Shown: positions 1 through 6,805, counted from the first letter of the stretch. The stretch is 8,910 nucleotides of DNA from Gammaproteobacteria bacterium RIFCSPHIGHO2_12_FULL_37_14 (GCA_001801485.1 MGXV01000013.1:1-8910), one strand, 5' to 3'. Notes: generated by a model not told the origin, from the letters alone. A program made the numbers and translations.

Positions 1-227
1 TGTTGCCAATTGATTTCATCAGATGAGCCGATAGATAAATTGACGCCATGTAAACTAATAGGATAATGTTGACGAATTTTTTCAAGCAAACCAATAAATT
101 TACCCCCCTCGCCAAAATAATTTTCACTATGTATTTCTAACCAAGCAACGCCTGGTCTTGTTTCAAGAATCTCAGTAAGATGAGGAGTTCTCAGGCCAAT
201 TCCAGTTAATCGGAGTGATGATTTCAC
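1..227 (-). CDS. bufB: MNIO-family (DUF692) iron-dependent oxidase, N-terminal part
   Basis: The first 75 codons of a protein cut off by the left window edge. The N-terminus reads GIGLRTPHLTEILETRP, then WLEIHSENYFGEGG (residues 29-42) and SLHGVNLSIGS (58-68). These are the hallmark opening motifs of DUF692/UPF0276, now called multinuclear non-heme iron oxidases (MNIO), a TIM-barrel family. His60 in the SLHG motif is a likely metal ligand. Characterised BufB enzymes convert precursor cysteines into thiooxazole-type groups that bind copper. The start is a GTG at 227-225 preceded by GAGG at 237-234. It overlaps the stop of the upstream membrane protein gene by 4 bp (GTGA), so translation is probably coupled. 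The DUF2282 precursor gene two genes upstream supports the bufferin assignment. The family is certain from the motifs; the substrate is inferred from context. Confidence 0.9.
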   Translation of the reverse strand, partial: MKSSLRLTGIGLRTPHLTEILETRPGVAWLEIHSENYFGEGGKFIGLLEKIRQHYPISLHGVNLSIGSSDEINWQ

Positions 228-880
228 ATGTGGCCTCGTGGGTGAAGAATGACTGAGGATAAATGTGAAATTTTTGCAGCAGATACATGATCAAACAGAT
301 TCCCGATCAAAACTATAAAAAGTGTCGCGGGAAGAATTCCTAAAATAGTTGCATGAATAAATACTTTAAGTGGAACATTTAATGCTCCAGCCGCAATATT
401 ACTAATCCAGCAGGGAAAAATGGGTATCAATCGTAACATCAATAAATAACGAAAAGCATTTTGTTGAAACCCATTCTCCATTTTTTTTATCCAACCAGTT
501 GACTTTGTGGCAATATGTGCTCCTATCGAGGTACGTACAGCAAAAAATAAGATTAAACCCCCCATAGTCGTACTAAAAACAGAATAAATTATTGCAGAAA
601 ATCCAAATAAAAATCCACCTATAAAAGTTAATAGCATTCCGCCAGGAATGGCACAAGCAACCAGTAAAATGAAAATAGCAATATAAAGACTAACAGCAAC
701 TATGTAATGAGTAGCTGTCCATTTTTGCAATGTCAATTGATAATGTTCAAAGTTATTCAGTGTAAAATATTGGTTAAGATGAAAATAAAAAAATGACAAT
801 AATAAAAAAAGTAAAATAATAATCAATGACCATTTTTTAACAGTCGCCAGATAAGTACGTCGAGCTGATCGATCCATCAT
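224..880 (-). CDS. TVP38/TMEM64 (VTT/DedA-like) membrane protein within the bufferin cluster
   Basis: A 218-residue integral membrane protein. Hydrophobic stretches lie at about residues 17-34, 58-77, 82-118 and 171-195. The VTT (SNARE-associated Golgi, PF09335-type) signatures are present: GGFLFGFSAIIYS near 88-100, and LRLIPIFPCWISNIAAGAL near 149-167 with Arg150, Pro153 and Pro156, followed by ATILGILPAT. Family members are inner-membrane proteins linked to lipid scrambling or small-solute transport, and their substrates are often unknown. The gene begins 8 bp after the bufA stop with two adjacent ATGs (880 or 877) and no strong ribosome binding site. It ends inside the bufB start, so it is embedded in the same transcript. 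The context suggests a membrane role in metal or peptide handling, or in replacing a DoxX-like subunit, but nothing in the sequence proves this. Confidence 0.88.
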   Translation of the reverse strand: MMDRSARRTYLATVKKWSLIIILLFLLLSFFYFHLNQYFTLNNFEHYQLTLQKWTATHYIVAVSLYIAIFILLVACAIPGGMLLTFIGGFLFGFSAIIYSVFSTTMGGLILFFAVRTSIGAHIATKSTGWIKKMENGFQQNAFRYLLMLRLIPIFPCWISNIAAGALNVPLKVFIHATILGILPATLFIVLIGNLFDHVSAAKISHLSSVILHPRGHM

Positions 881-888
881 GCTATCGA

Positions 889-1200
889 TTAACTTTTACT
901 AACAGGCGGTTTAGTGGTTCCACCAACTATTCGATTACAAAGCCCGTTAGGCACAGAAATCCAAGCTTCCTTATCATTATCAATAGTTGATTCACCAGCA
1001 CACATATGGCTGGCAGTACCACAATCATTTTGACCAACTTTTGCTATACCGTAACATCTTTCCATACCCTTGAGAGATTTCATCATATTTTGATCTGTTA
1101 TTTGTTTGTTTTCTGTTGCTTGGGTTTCTGCCATTGCATGAGTGAAACCAGCTGTGGCGAGAACAGCGCAGATAGCTGATGTGAGCAATTTATTTGTCAC
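889..1200 (-). CDS. bufA: Bufferin precursor, DUF2282 (BufA) family
   Basis: A 103-residue secreted precursor peptide. The N-terminus is a Sec signal peptide (Asn-Lys n-region, hydrophobic core LLTSAICAVLATAG, cleavage expected after Ala24 in THAMA). The mature part has the DUF2282 pattern MERCYGIAKVGQNDC, HMCAGESTIDNDKEAWISVP, GLCNRIVGG, with four cysteines at 49, 60, 67 and 88. In described bufferins, cysteines in this core are modified by the MNIO enzyme and the product sequesters copper in the periplasm. The GTG start at 1200 is chosen because AAGGAG lies 9 nt upstream and a signal peptide starts directly there. The open frame extends to 1308, but that extension lacks a good ribosome binding site and would bury the signal sequence. 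This is the first gene of a minus-strand operon with the VTT protein and bufB. Confidence 0.9.
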   Translation of the reverse strand: MTNKLLTSAICAVLATAGFTHAMAETQATENKQITDQNMMKSLKGMERCYGIAKVGQNDCGTASHMCAGESTIDNDKEAWISVPNGLCNRIVGGTTKPPVSKS

Positions 1201-1209
1201 TTTATCATT

Positions 1210-1215
1210 CTCCTT
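1210..1215 (-). promoter_or_regulatory. Ribosome binding site fixing the bufA GTG start
   Basis: AAGGAG on the minus strand, 9 nt upstream of the GTG at 1200-1198. It decides for the 103-residue form over the longer upstream reading. Confidence 0.75.
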
Positions 1216-1224
1216 GTTTATTAA

Positions 1225-1253
1225 ATTATGGTTTGTTGACATTTCGCTAGCAA
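1225..1253 (-). promoter_or_regulatory. Candidate sigma70-type promoter of the bufA operon
   Basis: On the minus strand, TTGCTA (1253-1248, 4 of 6 matches to the -35 consensus) is followed after exactly 17 bp by CATAAT (1230-1225, 5 of 6 matches to the -10). Transcription would start near 1218, giving an untranslated leader of about 18 nt with the AAGGAG site almost at the 5' end. The match is by eye only. No ECF-sigma or metal-regulator box was recognised. Confidence 0.4.
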
Positions 1254-1289
1254 AAACATATTTAGCGTATGACCAGTGTAATATATAAT
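1236..1289 (+). promoter_or_regulatory. Candidate promoter elements for the CLC transporter gene
   Basis: Two partial options exist on the plus strand. A perfect TATAAT at 1284-1289 has only a weak -35 (TTTAGC, 1261-1266, 17 bp spacing). A perfect TTGACA at 1236-1241 has a poor -10 (TATTTA, 1259-1264, 17 bp spacing). The TTGACA lies inside the spacer of the candidate bufA promoter, so polymerase binding in the two directions could compete. Confidence 0.35.
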
Positions 1290-1353
1290 ATGAATAGAAT
1301 CTAATCATGATATTTCATGCTTAAATAAAACTTCGAAATACTAAGGGACGAAA

Positions 1354-2727
1354 ATGTTATTATCACTAGGGAAAGTTTATAGAAACTGGCTACAATTTTA
1401 TGCTTTGATCGTGTTTGTAGGGTTGATTGCGGGATTAGGGGCAATCCTTTTTAGAGAGCTCATTGCTATATTCCACAACATTTTTTTTTACGGACAATTC
1501 TCAATTTTTTATGATGTTTTAAAACATGCTGCTCCCAGCCCATGGGGACTCGGTATCATTATCATTCCTGTCATCGGCGCCGCCTTAGTCGCTTTTCTCG
1601 TCAAACATTTTGCGCCTGAAGCAAAAGGTCATGGTGTGCCCGAAGTAATGGATGCTATTTATTATCACAAAGGAATAGTACGTCCCGTTGTGGCGGTGAT
1701 TAAGGCATTAGCTTCATCTATTTCAATTGGCTCAGGAGGTTCAGTGGGGCGTGAAGGCCCAATCATGCAAATTGGTTCGGCTTTTGGTTCGACAATAGGA
1801 CAGTGGGTAAGAGTGGCTGATTGGGAGCGCATTACTTTAATTGCCTGTGGTGCAGGGGGAGGAATTGCTGCCACATTTAATACACCATTTGGCGGTATTT
1901 TATTCGCATTAGAAATCATGTTGCCAGAACTCAGTGCGCGCACCATCATTCCTGTTTGTATTGCAACTGCTATTGCAACGTATACTAGCTATTTATATTT
2001 TGGAAGTGCTCCTTTTATTCCCTTTGCCACCCATGCCGTACTGCAAATGCATCTTTTTCAAATTTGTAGTTATCTTATTCTCAGTTTAATATTAGGACTC
2101 GCTTCAGCTGTTTTTATTCAAGCAATTTATGTTGCAGAAGATATATTCGATATCATACCTGGAAATTATTATAGTCGACATATGCTCGGTATGTTGCTAC
2201 TAGGTGTGAGTATGTATCTGATGATGCGCGAATTTGGCCATTATTATATTCAAGGTGTAGGTTATGCCACGATTATCGATGTACTAGCTGAAACATTAAC
2301 ACATCCAGGTTTTTTACTGTTTCTAGCAATCTTAAAATTAATTGATACTGCCATTACTCTAGGATCAGGCGGATCGGGAGGAGTATTTTCTCCGCTATTA
2401 TTTATCGGTGCTACCTTGGGCGGAAGCTTTACAGGGATAGCAAATTATTTTTTCCCCGAAATGCAGATGAATTTACAACTTGGAGCGCTTGTTGGAATGG
2501 CAAGTATGGTCGGAGCAAGTACTGGCGCAGTATTAACAGCCATCATGATGACAGCTGAATTGATCAACGATTTTACGATTATTTTGCCATTAATGATAAC
2601 CGTTGCAATTGCTTATGCAACTCGACGTGCCTTAATGAAAGATAGCGTTTATACATTAAAATTATCGCGTCGTGGTCACCCTATTCCAGATAGTTTGACC
2701 AGTCGTTTGCATGTGATGCATGGATAA
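1354..2727 (+). CDS. CLC-family chloride channel/transporter (no CBS domains)
   Basis: A 457-residue polytopic inner-membrane protein of the CLC family, similar in length to E. coli ClcA. Signature motifs in order: GHGVPEV (92-98), GSVGREGP (129-136) with the gating glutamate Glu134, FNTPFGGILFALEIM (175-189), GSGGSGGVFSP (337-347) with Phe345, and the C-terminal Tyr433 (SVYTLKL) matching the ClcA anion-pocket tyrosine. Two key positions differ from ClcA. The pocket serine of GSGIP is His93, and the internal proton-relay glutamate (ClcA Glu203, second E of IIEEM) is Ile188. This suggests changed proton coupling or channel-like behaviour. The fluoride-specific CLC signature is absent. ATG at 1354 follows AAGGGA at 1343-1348. 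The gene is transcribed divergently from bufA, and its TAA directly abuts the patD stop. Confidence 0.93.
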   Translation: MLLSLGKVYRNWLQFYALIVFVGLIAGLGAILFRELIAIFHNIFFYGQFSIFYDVLKHAAPSPWGLGIIIIPVIGAALVAFLVKHFAPEAKGHGVPEVMDAIYYHKGIVRPVVAVIKALASSISIGSGGSVGREGPIMQIGSAFGSTIGQWVRVADWERITLIACGAGGGIAATFNTPFGGILFALEIMLPELSARTIIPVCIATAIATYTSYLYFGSAPFIPFATHAVLQMHLFQICSYLILSLILGLASAVFIQAIYVAEDIFDIIPGNYYSRHMLGMLLLGVSMYLMMREFGHYYIQGVGYATIIDVLAETLTHPGFLLFLAILKLIDTAITLGSGGSGGVFSPLLFIGATLGGSFTGIANYFFPEMQMNLQLGALVGMASMVGASTGAVLTAIMMTAELINDFTIILPLMITVAIAYATRRALMKDSVYTLKLSRRGHPIPDSLTSRLHVMHG

Positions 2728-3873
2728 CTATACGAATGGATCATCATCATCAATAGGAGTATCAGATAATTCATGAATGACGATTCCTATATCTCCATGG
2801 TGAGGTTTATTCCATGGTGGGTCTTTTAAAGTTTTGGCAACATCGGCATAGCCTGTTTTCATATGATCCATGATGGATGACCAAGAAAAATCAAAATCCT
2901 TAGTAGATAAATCAGAGATTTTACCTTGATAATGAAAACGTGCCAGTTGAATAGAACCACATTTGCCAAGCGCAATGAGTTTTTGCAATCGGGGATCTTT
3001 TTTCTGATCAGTAGATAAGTGATCCCCTAAAATACGAATAGCATGTCTAAGGTTATGCAAACTTTGATAGGCTTTAATAAATAATTTATGATGACTCGAA
3101 TAACTAATTTCTTTTTGCCGTTTTAATAAATCATCCATCGTTGCTGGTCTAGTACCTAATGAATTAAACAAATGCACCATAAAACATAAACTATTAATTG
3201 GTTGATCATCGGTACCAAGTAAATTAATTTGCGTATTAGAATGCACACCGCCATCCCAATACATTCCTCCGTCGACTGAGATAGCCGGCAATCCTGGTGG
3301 CAGTGCAGCGCTCGCCATAATATGTTCTGGAGTAATAATATGTTTAGTATTATCAAAGTAAACTAGCTTACCGGTGGCAACTCGCACCGAACCCATGCTG
3401 AGGCGAATCTTTTGTTCATTAATGCGATCAAAATCTATAAAACGCGTTAAAGTGTCTCGTAATTCACTGGTATCATAATAGCTTAACTTGTCCACTGAAC
3501 TTTGTAGGCTAAACCATGGATTCCACCAGCGCGGTTTAAAAAAGCCTGGTTGTCCAATATTTTCGGTGATAAATGCACTTAAAAAATGCTGCCAACGTTC
3601 CATATAAATGTTGTTGATGGTATCGGGTGCTGGAGGTATTTTGGTAGCAATCGTTTGCCAAAATTCTTCGAGTTTATTAATACATTGATCGGGAGCATTA
3701 CCCACAATAATAGCGCTATTAATCGACCCAATAGAAGTTGCAATAAACCAATTAGGGAAATAACCGTTTTCATGCAAACATTTGAAGACACCCACTTGGT
3801 AGGCGCCTAACGCACCTCCGCCCTGAAACAAATAAACAATACGATCAAATTCTGCCGTAGGCTTTTTCAACAA
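2728..3873 (-). CDS. patD: Patatin-like phospholipase with DUF3734-type C-terminus (PatD-like)
   Basis: A 381-residue predicted cytosolic lipid acyl hydrolase. The patatin domain shows the oxyanion loop QGGGALGAYQVG (17-28), the nucleophile elbow ATSIGS with Ser47, and the dyad aspartate Asp207 in YWDGGVHSN. The C-terminal half fits the DUF3734 extension of about 380-residue bacterial patatins. The elbow is A-T-S-I-G rather than the usual G-x-S-x-G (Ala45 replaces Gly), but the catalytic Ser and Asp are present. The TTG start at 3873 has AAGGAG 8 nt upstream; a second TTG follows directly. It lies 21 bp downstream of bdhA, as in the Legionella pneumophila bdhA-patD operon reported to affect amoeba infection. 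Its substrate (phospholipid or other lipid ester) cannot be read from sequence. Confidence 0.9.
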   Translation of the reverse strand: MLKKPTAEFDRIVYLFQGGGALGAYQVGVFKCLHENGYFPNWFIATSIGSINSAIIVGNAPDQCINKLEEFWQTIATKIPPAPDTINNIYMERWQHFLSAFITENIGQPGFFKPRWWNPWFSLQSSVDKLSYYDTSELRDTLTRFIDFDRINEQKIRLSMGSVRVATGKLVYFDNTKHIITPEHIMASAALPPGLPAISVDGGMYWDGGVHSNTQINLLGTDDQPINSLCFMVHLFNSLGTRPATMDDLLKRQKEISYSSHHKLFIKAYQSLHNLRHAIRILGDHLSTDQKKDPRLQKLIALGKCGSIQLARFHYQGKISDLSTKDFDFSWSSIMDHMKTGYADVAKTLKDPPWNKPHHGDIGIVIHELSDTPIDDDDPFV

Positions 3874-3881
3874 GTCCTTTA

Positions 3882-3887
3882 CTCCTT
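3882..3887 (-). promoter_or_regulatory. Ribosome binding site supporting the patD TTG start
   Basis: AAGGAG on the minus strand, 8 nt before TTG 3873-3871. A second purine-rich run, AAAGGA (3880-3875), is too close to that TTG but could serve the next TTG at 3870. Confidence 0.65.
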
Positions 3888-3894
3888 GATCGAT

Positions 3895-4677
3895 TTATTG
3901 CATAAACCAACCATGACTAACCACAAGAGATTGGCCTGATAAAGCAGTAGAATCGAAAGATGCAAAAAATAACGCTACTTCAGCCACATCCATCGTAGTA
4001 GTAAATTCACCATCAATAGTATCTTTTAACATGATTTTTTTGATGACATCTTCTTCACTGATACCTAATTCTTTTGCTTGTTGAGGAATTTGTTTATCTA
4101 CTAATGGCGTTCGCACATACCCGGGGCAGATAACATTAGCACGAACATGATGTGCTGCGCCTTCTTTCGCCACTACTTTACATAAGCCAATTAAACCATG
4201 TTTTGCGGTCACATAAGGAGCTTTTAAAGGAGAGGCTTCTTTTGAATGTACTGAACCCATGTATATGACACAACCGCCACGCCCTCGAGCATACATATTG
4301 CGCAAACAAGCTCGCGTGGTGAGAAATGCACCATCGAGATGAATAGCAAGCAAACGTTTCCAATCAGCAAATGCAAGTTTATCGATAGGATCAATATGCT
4401 GAATGCCAGCATTACTGATTAAAATATCGACTCCACCAAATGTTTTAATCACTTGAGCAATGCCATTATCTACTTCAGTTTCATTAGTCACATCCATTTT
4501 AACAGCGAGTGCTTGCCCTCCTTGAGCAATAATCTCTTTCGCTGTTGCATCTGCCTGATCAGCATTTAAATCAGCGATGACAACCTTAGCACCTTCTTTT
4601 GAAAATATTTCGGCAATTTCTTTACCTATACCGCTGGCAGAACCAGTAATGACAGCGACTTTGTCCTGAAGGCGCAT
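3895..4677 (-). CDS. bdhA: 3-hydroxybutyrate dehydrogenase (short-chain dehydrogenase)
   Basis: A 260-residue cytosolic SDR enzyme that interconverts (R)-3-hydroxybutyrate and acetoacetate with NAD, a step in polyhydroxybutyrate and ketone-body use. The Rossmann motif TGSASGIG is at 11-18, Asp36 (VVIADL) indicates NAD preference, and NAG is at 89-91. The catalytic residues are Ser142, Tyr155 and Lys159 (YVTAK). The substrate-binding set known from bacterial 3-hydroxybutyrate dehydrogenases is matched by Gln93 (GIQH), His144, Lys152 and Gln196, which makes this more specific than a generic SDR call. ATG at 4677 has CAGGAG 7 nt upstream. The gene follows the acyl-CoA dehydrogenase gene after 66 bp and precedes patD by 21 bp. 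Confidence 0.93.
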   Translation of the reverse strand: MRLQDKVAVITGSASGIGKEIAEIFSKEGAKVVIADLNADQADATAKEIIAQGGQALAVKMDVTNETEVDNGIAQVIKTFGGVDILISNAGIQHIDPIDKLAFADWKRLLAIHLDGAFLTTRACLRNMYARGRGGCVIYMGSVHSKEASPLKAPYVTAKHGLIGLCKVVAKEGAAHHVRANVICPGYVRTPLVDKQIPQQAKELGISEEDVIKKIMLKDTIDGEFTTTMDVAEVALFFASFDSTALSGQSLVVSHGWFMQ

Positions 4678-4743
4678 GATTATTCTCCTGAATTAAATTC
4701 ACATCCTATAAAATTTCATTAGCAGGAACCGTATATTTTCATA

Positions 4744-5895
4744 TTATAACTCAAAACTTCCATGTAAAACCTGCCTGGCTATAATCATACGCATAATTTC
4801 ATTAGTCCCTTCAAGGATTTGATGAACACGTAAATCTCGTACATAGCGCTCAATCGGATACTCTCGCATATAACCATAACCACCATAGAGCTGTAATGCT
4901 TGATTGCAAATTTCAAAACACAAATCAGTCGCTAAACGTTTTGACATTGCGCAATACAGAATAGCTTGCGCATTATTTTGATCAAGTGCTGCGGCCGCAC
5001 GATAGGTCATTAAGCGAGCAGATTCAAATTCAACTAACATATCCGCTAGTCTAAATTGCAAAGCCTCAAATTCAGCTAATTTTTTTTTAAATTGAGTTCG
5101 TTCTAACATGTATTGTCGCGCGAGTGTGATACATTGTTTAGCTCCTCCCAAAGAACATGCGGCAATATTAATTCGACCGCCATTTAATGCAGATAAAGCA
5201 ATATTAAATCCCTGACCTTCTTGACCAATACGATTGCGAACTGGAACACGGCAATTTTCAAAAAATACCATCGTAGTGGGTTGACTATGCCAACCTAATT
5301 TTTTTTCTAGTTTACCAAAACTCATACCTGGTGTATTTTTTTCTACAAGCAAACAAGTAATACCTTTTGCTCCTTCCACACCTGTGCGAACCATACAGAT
5401 GTATACATCACTAATTGATCCGCCCGAAATAAATGCTTTGGTACCATTTAGAATATAATCGTCACCGCCACGCACAGCTGTTGTTTTAAGTGATGCAGCA
5501 TCTGATCCAGAACTCGGTTCTGTTAAACAATAACTACTCAATAATTCCATGCTGGCGAGTTTAGGCAACCATAGTTTTCGTAATTGATCATCACCATAAT
5601 GATCAATTAACCACGAAACCATATTGTGAATAGAAAGGTAAGCAGCAGTTGAAGGACAGGCGGTTGCTAATTCTTCAAATATAAGTGCGCTATCCAAACG
5701 TGATAACTCCGAACCCCCGACATCACTGCGTACATAAATGGCCGCTAGGCCTAGAGAGGCAGCTTTACGTAATGTTTCTATCGGAAAAATATAATTTTCA
5801 TCCCACTCGCTAGCAAAGGGTGCCATTTCATATTGTGCAAATTGATGAGCCATTTCGCGAATAGCGATTTGTTCTTGAGTAAAATTGAAATCCAT
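4744..5895 (-). CDS. Acyl-CoA dehydrogenase, isobutyryl-CoA dehydrogenase-like
   Basis: A 383-residue FAD enzyme that introduces an alpha,beta double bond into acyl-CoA and passes electrons to ETF. The length is standard for the family. FAD/substrate motifs: YCLTEPSSGSDAASLKT (122-138), FISGG (155-159), ERTQFKK (265-271), LYGGYGYMREYPIERYVRD (336-354). Glu362 in QILEGTNEIMR is the expected catalytic base. The position of this Glu and the CLTEPSSGSDAASL wording resemble mammalian ACAD8 and bacterial isobutyryl-CoA dehydrogenases of valine degradation, but a short- or branched-chain acyl-CoA specificity is as far as the sequence supports. The start lies 2 bp after the stop of the upstream FAH-family gene, with AGAGGA 12 nt upstream inside that gene, so the two are almost certainly co-transcribed. 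Confidence 0.9.
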   Translation of the reverse strand: MDFNFTQEQIAIREMAHQFAQYEMAPFASEWDENYIFPIETLRKAASLGLAAIYVRSDVGGSELSRLDSALIFEELATACPSTAAYLSIHNMVSWLIDHYGDDQLRKLWLPKLASMELLSSYCLTEPSSGSDAASLKTTAVRGGDDYILNGTKAFISGGSISDVYICMVRTGVEGAKGITCLLVEKNTPGMSFGKLEKKLGWHSQPTTMVFFENCRVPVRNRIGQEGQGFNIALSALNGGRINIAACSLGGAKQCITLARQYMLERTQFKKKLAEFEALQFRLADMLVEFESARLMTYRAAAALDQNNAQAILYCAMSKRLATDLCFEICNQALQLYGGYGYMREYPIERYVRDLRVHQILEGTNEIMRMIIARQVLHGSFEL

Positions 5896-5897
5896 TT

Positions 5898-6752
5898 TTA
5901 TAATATATCCTCTGCGATAATGTTATGTTGTTGCTGTCCTAATCCAGTAATACCCAATTTAACAGTTTGACCATGTTTTAGAAAAATTGGATTCGGTTTT
6001 TGTGCTAAACCAATACCAGCAGGTGTACCGGTTGAAATAATATCTCCCGGAAATAAAGTAAAAAATTGACTGAGATAACTGATTAAAAAAGGTATCTTAA
6101 AAATCATTTGCTGAGTATTCCCATTTTGATAGCGCTTTCCATCAACTTCTAACCATAATGCTAAATTTTGGATATCAACAATTTCATCCGGCGTGACTAA
6201 CCATGGACCAATAGGGCCAAAAGTATCACAACTTTTACCTTTAGCCCATTGAGTAGTATGATGGCGTTGATAATGACGTTCTGTAATGTCATTTACGATA
6301 CAATAACCAGCAACATAATCTAATGCTTTCTCAATAGTAATGTACTTCGCAGCTTTACCAATAATCACACCCAATTCCACTTCCCAATCCGTATGAGTTG
6401 AATAACGCGGCATAACTGTTTGGTCATAAGGACCACATATCGTGCTATTTGCTTTCAAAAAAACGACTGGTTCTGTGGGAATGTCAGCATTTGTTTCTTT
6501 AGCATGGTCAGCATAGTTTAGACCGATACAAATAAATTTTCCAACTTGGTGAATACATGCGCCAATACGAGGGTTATTTTCGACAATCGGTAACGTTTCA
6601 ATTTTTATTTTTTGTAACGCATGGAAGTTGGTAGAAGATAGTAGATCCCCAGATAGATCAGAAATGTACTGCGATAAATCACGAATTTTACCTGAATGGT
6701 CTAAGCAACCTGGTTTTTCATTACCTGGGTTGCCATATCTGAGCAATTTCAT
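5898..6752 (-). CDS. Fumarylacetoacetate hydrolase (FAH)-family protein
   Basis: A 284-residue member of the FAH superfamily, which cleaves or hydrates beta-dicarbonyl and 2-oxo acids (acylpyruvate hydrolases, 2-hydroxyhepta-2,4-diene-1,7-dioate isomerases, oxaloacetate decarboxylases). The N-terminal lead domain starts MKLLRYG. The catalytic core has FICIGLNYADHAKE (73-86) with a candidate His83/Glu86 pair, metal ligands Glu124 and Glu126 (DWEVELGVIIG) and Asp155 (VNDITER), then Lys171, and GDIISTGTPAGIG (236-248). The actual substrate is unknown. The ATG at 6752 is preferred because AAGGA stands 5 nt upstream and the family normally begins there. An upstream in-frame ATG at 6773 lacks a binding site. 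It is the first gene of the run leading to patD. Confidence 0.88.
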   Translation of the reverse strand: MKLLRYGNPGNEKPGCLDHSGKIRDLSQYISDLSGDLLSSTNFHALQKIKIETLPIVENNPRIGACIHQVGKFICIGLNYADHAKETNADIPTEPVVFLKANSTICGPYDQTVMPRYSTHTDWEVELGVIIGKAAKYITIEKALDYVAGYCIVNDITERHYQRHHTTQWAKGKSCDTFGPIGPWLVTPDEIVDIQNLALWLEVDGKRYQNGNTQQMIFKIPFLISYLSQFFTLFPGDIISTGTPAGIGLAQKPNPIFLKHGQTVKLGITGLGQQQHNIIAEDIL

Positions 6753-6757
6753 ATTTT

Positions 6758-6762
6758 TCCTT
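6758..6762 (-). promoter_or_regulatory. Ribosome binding site fixing the FAH-family start
   Basis: AAGGA on the minus strand, 5 nt before ATG 6752-6750. It lies inside the 7-codon extension that the alternative start at 6773 would add, which argues against that start. Confidence 0.65.
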
Positions 6763-6805
6763 AATTTTCTCATTTTAAAAAATGACAGGAATTTTTTATT
6801 AAGAG

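Noticed and set aside
1201..1308. A 36-codon N-terminal extension of bufA starting at 1308.
   Set aside because: It has no good ribosome binding site, would overlap the putative promoter, and would place a signal peptide in the middle of the protein. The GTG at 1200 with AAGGAG fits better.
1306..1319. Small inverted repeat CATGA-tatt-TCATG upstream of the CLC gene, a possible operator.
   Set aside because: Arms of only 5 bp occur often by chance in AT-rich DNA, and it matches no regulator box that I recognise.
1665..1949. Minus-strand open frame of 94 codons inside the CLC gene.
   Set aside because: It is antisense to conserved CLC motifs, has no family features, and is a shadow of the real gene.
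1354..2727. Fluoride-specific CLC (CLC-F) identity for the transporter.
   Set aside because: The protein has the normal GREGP gating glutamate and GSGGSGGVF motif and no CLC-F-type motif. No fluoride riboswitch was recognised upstream.
3586..3810. Plus-strand open frame of 74 codons opposite patD.
   Set aside because: It lies wholly antisense to the conserved patatin domain and shows no recognisable motif.
3895..4677. Generic SDR such as 3-oxoacyl-ACP reductase (FabG).
   Set aside because: The Gln93, His144, Lys152 and Gln196 set and the patD neighbour point specifically to 3-hydroxybutyrate dehydrogenase.
6753..6773. Longer start for the FAH-family protein at ATG 6773.
   Set aside because: No binding site precedes it. 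The 7 added residues are not typical of the family, and a good AAGGA serves the inner ATG at 6752.
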